Assembly: GCA_052387095.1 (NCBI GenBank)
Contig: JBQTJN010000025.1
Coordinates: 1 to 8,282, forward strand
Direction: 5' to 3'
Source of the DNA: JBQTJN01 sp052387095
GTDB taxonomy: Bacteria; Pseudomonadota; Alphaproteobacteria; Micavibrionales; Micavibrionaceae
DNA length: 8,282 bases
Both the position numbers and the translations under genes were made by a program. Below the pieces are notes generated by a model that had not been told where the DNA came from, searched no databases, and worked only from the letters and a program-made list of their open reading frames with translations. This document shows, piece after piece, positions 5,730 through 8,282 of the stretch; within the stretch, counting starts at the first letter, position 1, and every line of letters starts with the position of its first letter.

Positions 5730-5918
5730 GGCAAAAAATCAGACATCAAAGCAATCCTTAAGAAAGCGGGGCATGTGATGTTGCCCCTACCGACATACTC
5801 TCCGGATTTTAACCCGATAGAGCAGTCTTTCGCCCTCCTTAAAAAACGAAGGCAGTATTCAGGAAAAACTGTTGGCCAACTTGTTATATCACAAAGTGGG
5901 ACTAAACAATTAGCTTGA
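5730..5918 (+). pseudogene. C-terminal fragment of an IS630-family DDE transposase
   Basis: The frame reads KKSDIKAILKKAG (from 5733) and then LPTYSPDFNPIEQSFALLKK, the hallmark C-terminal block of IS630/Tc1-mariner transposases, with the glutamate of NPIEQ being the last member of the DDE triad. It stops at TGA 5916-5918 after QYSGKTVGQLVISQSG. The N-terminal DNA-binding region and both catalytic aspartates are absent, so this is a dead remnant. The same frame stays open back to 5586, but residues before the KKSD block show no transposase resemblance and I cannot assign them. No terminal inverted repeats are seen. It lies between the PH operon and a tRNA gene. Confidence 0.8.
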
Positions 5919-5943
5919 AATATGGTCGATCAGCCCTTAGACA
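5915..5943 (+). promoter_or_regulatory. Candidate promoter of tRNA-Val
   Basis: TTGAAA (5915-5920), 17-base spacer, TAGACA (5938-5943). The predicted start near 5950 gives a 5' leader of about 16 bases before the mature tRNA. The -35 overlaps the TGA stop of the transposase remnant. Confidence 0.4.
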
Positions 5944-5965
5944 TACACCCGTTACCGCAGAAAGT

Positions 5966-6040
5966 GGGCGGTTAGCTCAGCGGTAGAGCACTTGCTCGAC
6001 ACGCAAGGGGTCGTAGGTTCAATCCCTATACCGCCCACCA
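5966..6040 (+). tRNA. tRNA-Val (anticodon GAC), CCA encoded
   Basis: A complete 75-base cloverleaf. The acceptor arms GGGCGGT and ACCGCCC pair perfectly, followed by discriminator A and encoded CCA. The D stem is GCTC/GAGC with loop AGCGGTA. The anticodon stem CTTGC/GCAAG holds loop TCGACAC with anticodon GAC, which reads valine codons GUC and GUU. The variable loop is GGGTC. The T stem GTAGG/CCTAT has one G-U pair around loop TTCAATC. All conserved positions (T8, A14-like, GG of the D loop, TTC) are present, so it should be functional. It stands alone between a transposase fragment and the remnant of an integrative element, a common insertion target. Confidence 0.97.
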
Positions 6041-6131
6041 TTTTCTTGTTTAAAAACAATTGTTTGACTGTATTCCGGGTCGTGCTTTTGGGCCTGTGTT
6101 TTCCGTATGTTTTCCAACTCTGATTTGAGCC

Positions 6132-6321
6132 TTAAGAGGCGTTCTTACCCTCCATAATTTGGGTCAGCCACCTATCGAGCTCATGGTGGATCCAGCGTGA
6201 CAAACGCCCAATTTAAATCGGCCTGGGAAACGCGCCGTTTTTCATCATTGCATAAAGCTTAGTTCTGCCGATGCCGAGCTTCTCGATTACTTCTTCGATG
6301 TCTAAGGCGCAGATATTCCAT
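6132..6321 (-). pseudogene. AlpA-type phage/island regulator (excisionase-like) pseudogene
   Basis: Read on the minus strand from ATG 6321 (GGGGA five bases upstream), the frame begins MEYLRL; then two bases are missing and the protein continues in another frame as DIEEVIEKLGIGRTKLYAMM, KNGAFPRPI, a stop codon, IGRLSRWIHHELDRWLTQI, ending at TAA 6134-6132. This is the AlpA/HTH_17 pattern: a MerR-like helix-turn-helix (G-R-T-K-L-Y), the wing FPRPIKIG, and RW..HE.D.WL. AlpA proteins are small (about 60-70 aa) DNA-binding regulators that control excision of integrated phages and islands. The TAA at 6213-6215 stands where the family has lysine (one base change from AAA), and the early shift is a two-base loss. 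Repaired length would be 63 residues, exactly family size. Confidence 0.8.
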
Positions 6322-6337
6322 GCTGTCCCCATTGTGA

Positions 6338-6535
6338 ACGTTACCGACTGGACCATTGAATCACAGCCCGTGTCGCACTGGAACCCGATACCCTGAAATA
6401 CATTGGAGAAGGGTATTAAGCGTTTCTAGCACCGTAAATTCGGGATGGGTGGGCGACGGGGTTGTTGAGATTAAAGACCTTGAGGATATGTCGCTTGTTA
6501 TAACAAACCCAGACTCCATTATCTTTGGTCGTTAA
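6338..6535 (+). pseudogene. Open plus-strand tail before an intrinsic terminator
   Basis: An open frame of 65 codons ends at TAA 6533-6535. There is no ATG start; a TTG at 6356 is possible. The C-terminal part looks protein-like (GDGVVEIKDLEDMSL, then VITNPDSIIFGR), and a strong terminator follows 40 bases later, in the right orientation. I do not recognise the family. It may be the 3' end of a gene whose 5' part was deleted, or a real small gene. Confidence 0.35.
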
Positions 6536-6575
6536 GTCCGGTTAGTTTGAATGAAACTTAACGTCATTAACGGTT

Positions 6576-6602
6576 AAAGCCGGTTGAACAACCGGCTTTT
6601 TT
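6576..6602 (+). terminator. Rho-independent terminator
   Basis: AAAGCCGGTT (6576-6585), loop GAAC, AACCGGCTTT (6590-6599): a perfect 10-bp stem, with a run of six T at 6597-6602. The T-run makes it work on the plus strand. It would end a transcript coming from the 6338-6535 region and insulate the transpeptidase gene. Confidence 0.85.
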
Positions 6603-6683
6603 ATTGTCGTATGGGCTGCATCAACCTTGTAGATTCTGAAAGCTGTTCCCCTGACCCGGAAATTCCTCATTCTTGCTTTTGTA

Positions 6684-8216
6684 GTGATCGGCGTTTTTGA
6701 GGCCGCTGCGCCCGCGCATGCCTTTATCGATTTATTCACAATACCCGCGCCAGTGGTCTTCACTCTTGAAGACGTGAAATCCATCACTGAAAAACACCAG
6801 ACGGAATTTGTCGATGCCAAGGGCGTTTATGAATTCTACGCCGCCCGTGCAGGCAAACCGTACTGGGTCGATACCAAGAATCATGCCGCTGCGCTGACGG
6901 CTGAATTACAACTTTCATGGCAGCACGGTTTTAATCCCGCGAATTACCGTACACCGGAAGTATTGGAGCGCCTTAGCAAAGCCGATTGGAATTCGCTCGA
7001 AAATGAATTGCTGCTGACGGATTCTTTCCTGCGCTTTGTGCGTGACTTGACCGGTGCGCGCGTGCGCCCGGATAATATCGGTATGGATCCGTTCTACTGG
7101 ACGGAACCCCTGACCACTGCGCAGATCCTGGGATTGATGCAGACGGATGATTTCAAAAACATTATCCGCGATTACCAGCCGCAGAGCACGACTTATGCGC
7201 GCCTGAAAGAAGAGCTGATCCGTCTCTCCGCGCAACCCGAAGAGCCCTACGCAAAAGTGCTGCCCATTAATTTCGGCGGACTGTTGAAGCCGGGCCGGCG
7301 CCACGCCCGCGTGCCCGATCTGCGCCTGCGCATGCATGCGGCGCAGCAGGGTGAAGACCCGCTTCTGTATGATGACGCTCTCTTCGCAAAGATCGTGAAA
7401 TTGCAGGAAGAACATGGATTATACGGCGATGGCGTGATTGGGCCGGCGACCTTAATGGCCATCAACCGCATTAAAGAAAACCGCATGCTGCAGCTGATTG
7501 CAAATATGGAACGCCTGCGCTGGGTCGAGGGACCAAGACCCGATCGTTTCGTGCTGGTAAATATTCCATCGGAAAAACTCTGGGCGATCGAAGGCGGAAA
7601 AATCTCGTTGGAGATGGATGTCATCGTCGGCCGCCCGAAACGATCGACACCGAGTTTCATCACGAACATTGCCGGCGTGCGTTTCAATCCGACATGGACC
7701 GTGCCGCCGATCATCAAGGAAGAAGACATTCTCCCCAAGCTGCAGGCTGATCCTTATTACTTACAGAATAAAGGCATAGAGCTGGTGCACGGGCGCGGCC
7801 CGGATGCACAGAGCATTGACCCGCTCAGCGTCGACTGGAACGCCATCTCGCAAAACGATCTCCACGCCATGCAAATGGTGCAGATTCCGGGCGCGCACAA
7901 CCCTTTGGGCCGCGTTCGCGTGTTGATGCCGAACAGTTACAGCATCTATTTACATGACACGAATGAAAAATATTATTTTGACCGTGCCACCCGTGCCGTA
8001 TCTTCCGGCTGTATTCGCATGAAAGAGCCCGACAAGATGGCGGCTTTCATTTTAAGCGGCGAGGCGGGTTGGTCTCCGGAAAAAATAGAGCAGGCCATTT
8101 CCACCGGCCGCACACGTGACATAATTATTGCAGAAAAAATTCCGGTCTATCTTTTATACTATACAAACTGGATCGACGCGCAGGGCAGAGTCGTTTGTTT
8201 TTATTATGTATATTAA
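6684..8216 (+). CDS. L,D-transpeptidase, YcbB (LdtD) type; start and C-terminus abnormal
   Basis: Periplasmic enzyme that makes 3-3 crosslinks in peptidoglycan using a catalytic cysteine. Architecture from the GTG at 6684: scaffold domain (about 47-215, with FYAARAGKPYWVD and HGFNPANYR), a peptidoglycan-binding-like segment (about 230-270, LQEEHGLYGDGVIGPATLMAIN), and the YkuD catalytic domain (about 287-450). The active site has His424 (LHDTNEKYYF) and Cys443 (SSGCIRM), and the SSGC form is that of YcbB. The GTG start gives a signal peptide without positive residues. In-frame codons upstream read LTRKFLILAFV (from CTG 6651), which together with VIGVF and the cleavage site AHA would make a normal signal. 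No ATG, GTG or TTG exists between there and the stop at 6630, so a rare start (CTG or ATT) or an upstream lesion is likely. The last residues (VVCFYYVY) depart from the family after IPVYLLYYTNWID, close to the window's poor-quality end. Confidence 0.88.
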   Translation: MIGVFEAAAPAHAFIDLFTIPAPVVFTLEDVKSITEKHQTEFVDAKGVYEFYAARAGKPYWVDTKNHAAALTAELQLSWQHGFNPANYRTPEVLERLSKADWNSLENELLLTDSFLRFVRDLTGARVRPDNIGMDPFYWTEPLTTAQILGLMQTDDFKNIIRDYQPQSTTYARLKEELIRLSAQPEEPYAKVLPINFGGLLKPGRRHARVPDLRLRMHAAQQGEDPLLYDDALFAKIVKLQEEHGLYGDGVIGPATLMAINRIKENRMLQLIANMERLRWVEGPRPDRFVLVNIPSEKLWAIEGGKISLEMDVIVGRPKRSTPSFITNIAGVRFNPTWTVPPIIKEEDILPKLQADPYYLQNKGIELVHGRGPDAQSIDPLSVDWNAISQNDLHAMQMVQIPGAHNPLGRVRVLMPNSYSIYLHDTNEKYYFDRATRAVSSGCIRMKEPDKMAAFILSGEAGWSPEKIEQAISTGRTRDIIIAEKIPVYLLYYTNWIDAQGRVVCFYYVY

Positions 8217-8282
8217 TTATAATAAGCCCCCAAAAAAAAAAAAACAGGAGGTTAAGGGAAAAACAAAAAACACCAAAAAAAA
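8217..8282. other. A-rich low-complexity end, probably artefactual
   Basis: After the stop the sequence becomes almost free of T and is dominated by runs of A (twelve, six and eight A in a row) with scattered C and G. This does not resemble the rest of the window or a natural terminator and looks like an unreliable contig end. Confidence 0.5.

Larger units (their letters stand above)
6041..6683. other. Decayed integrative-element scar downstream of tRNA-Val
   Basis: About 640 bases with no intact gene: an AlpA-type pseudogene on the minus strand, an open plus-strand tail with a terminator, and AT-rich filler. The tRNA-adjacent position plus an AlpA remnant is typical of prophages and integrative islands. 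No integrase and no repeat of the tRNA 3' end (attR) is visible in the window. That the element is mostly deleted is inference. Confidence 0.55.

Noticed and set aside
6054..6065. Perfect 12-bp palindrome AAACAATTGTTT just after tRNA-Val
   Set aside because: AT-rich and short; no T-run in the right place for a terminator and no second copy seen.
6023..6148. Minus-strand frame of about 40 codons (LKSELENIRKTQAQKHDPEYSQ) running from the AlpA end into the tRNA
   Set aside because: Protein-like in places, but it has no good start and ends inside a functional tRNA; too short to support as a gene or remnant.
6309..6420. Plus-strand frame with a CCPHC motif and a tail ending TLKYIGEGY
   Set aside because: It could be a small zinc-ribbon remnant, but it has an internal stop and its start overlaps the AlpA pseudogene antisense; not enough to claim.
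5966..6683. Search for an att duplication of the tRNA 3' end
   Set aside because: No second copy of the T-arm/acceptor sequence was seen downstream within the window; the other end may be lost or outside.
1..8282. CRISPR arrays, riboswitches, phase-variable tracts, replication origin, toxin-antitoxin pairs
   Set aside because: No regularly spaced repeats, no recognisable riboswitch core, and no such gene pairs seen. The only long homopolymers are in the suspect A-rich end.

Overview
The window looks like a chromosomal piece of a Gram-negative bacterium, most likely an alphaproteobacterium (inference, moderate confidence). The clues are a class II fumarase, a class I PurE with PurK, a YdcH-type DUF465 protein, a YcbB-type L,D-transpeptidase with a SSGCIR active site, a lipoprotein with a lipobox, a tRNA-Val with encoded CCA, and REP-like GC-rich palindromes. 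Core genes are moderately GC-rich. The small hypothetical genes and the stretch around the tRNA are visibly more AT-rich. The last ~50 bases are abnormal (A-rich, almost no T) and look like a poor contig end.

Layout. Bases 1-334 (minus): 5' part of fumC, cut by the window edge. 449-853 (minus): unrecognised 134-aa protein with its own good promoter. 1024-2097 (minus) purK and 2525-3019 (minus) purE: the two steps that carboxylate AIR in purine synthesis, normally adjacent. Here they are separated by a small AT-rich lipoprotein gene on the opposite strand (2209-2517). 3047-3250 (minus): small DUF465 protein with a strong promoter. 3386-4471 (plus): a 6-phosphofructokinase, followed by a pair of REP-like hairpins. 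4589-5589 (plus): two overlapping genes for membrane-anchored bacterial PH-domain (bPH2/DUF304) proteins.

5590-6683 is a scar rather than ordinary gene space. It holds the C-terminal fragment of an IS630-family transposase, an intact tRNA-Val(GAC), an AlpA-type excisionase/regulator pseudogene with a frameshift and a nonsense codon, and an open tail on the plus strand ending just before a textbook intrinsic terminator. The best reading is a largely deleted integrative element next to a tRNA gene; no integrase and no att duplication are visible. 6684-8216 (plus) is an L,D-transpeptidase whose normal start codon is missing from the sequence and whose C-terminus is disturbed close to the contig end.

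How the genes work together: purE and purK act in sequence; fumC (TCA cycle) and the phosphofructokinase (glycolysis) are central metabolism; the transpeptidase acts on periplasmic peptidoglycan; the two PH proteins probably work as one membrane complex. Two promoters (purE and the PH operon) place the predicted transcription start on the ATG itself, with no Shine-Dalgarno, suggesting leaderless mRNAs. I see no convincing new biological system. The points most worth checking are the tRNA-associated scar, the leaderless promoters, the mixed active-site signature of the phosphofructokinase, and the split purE/purK locus.
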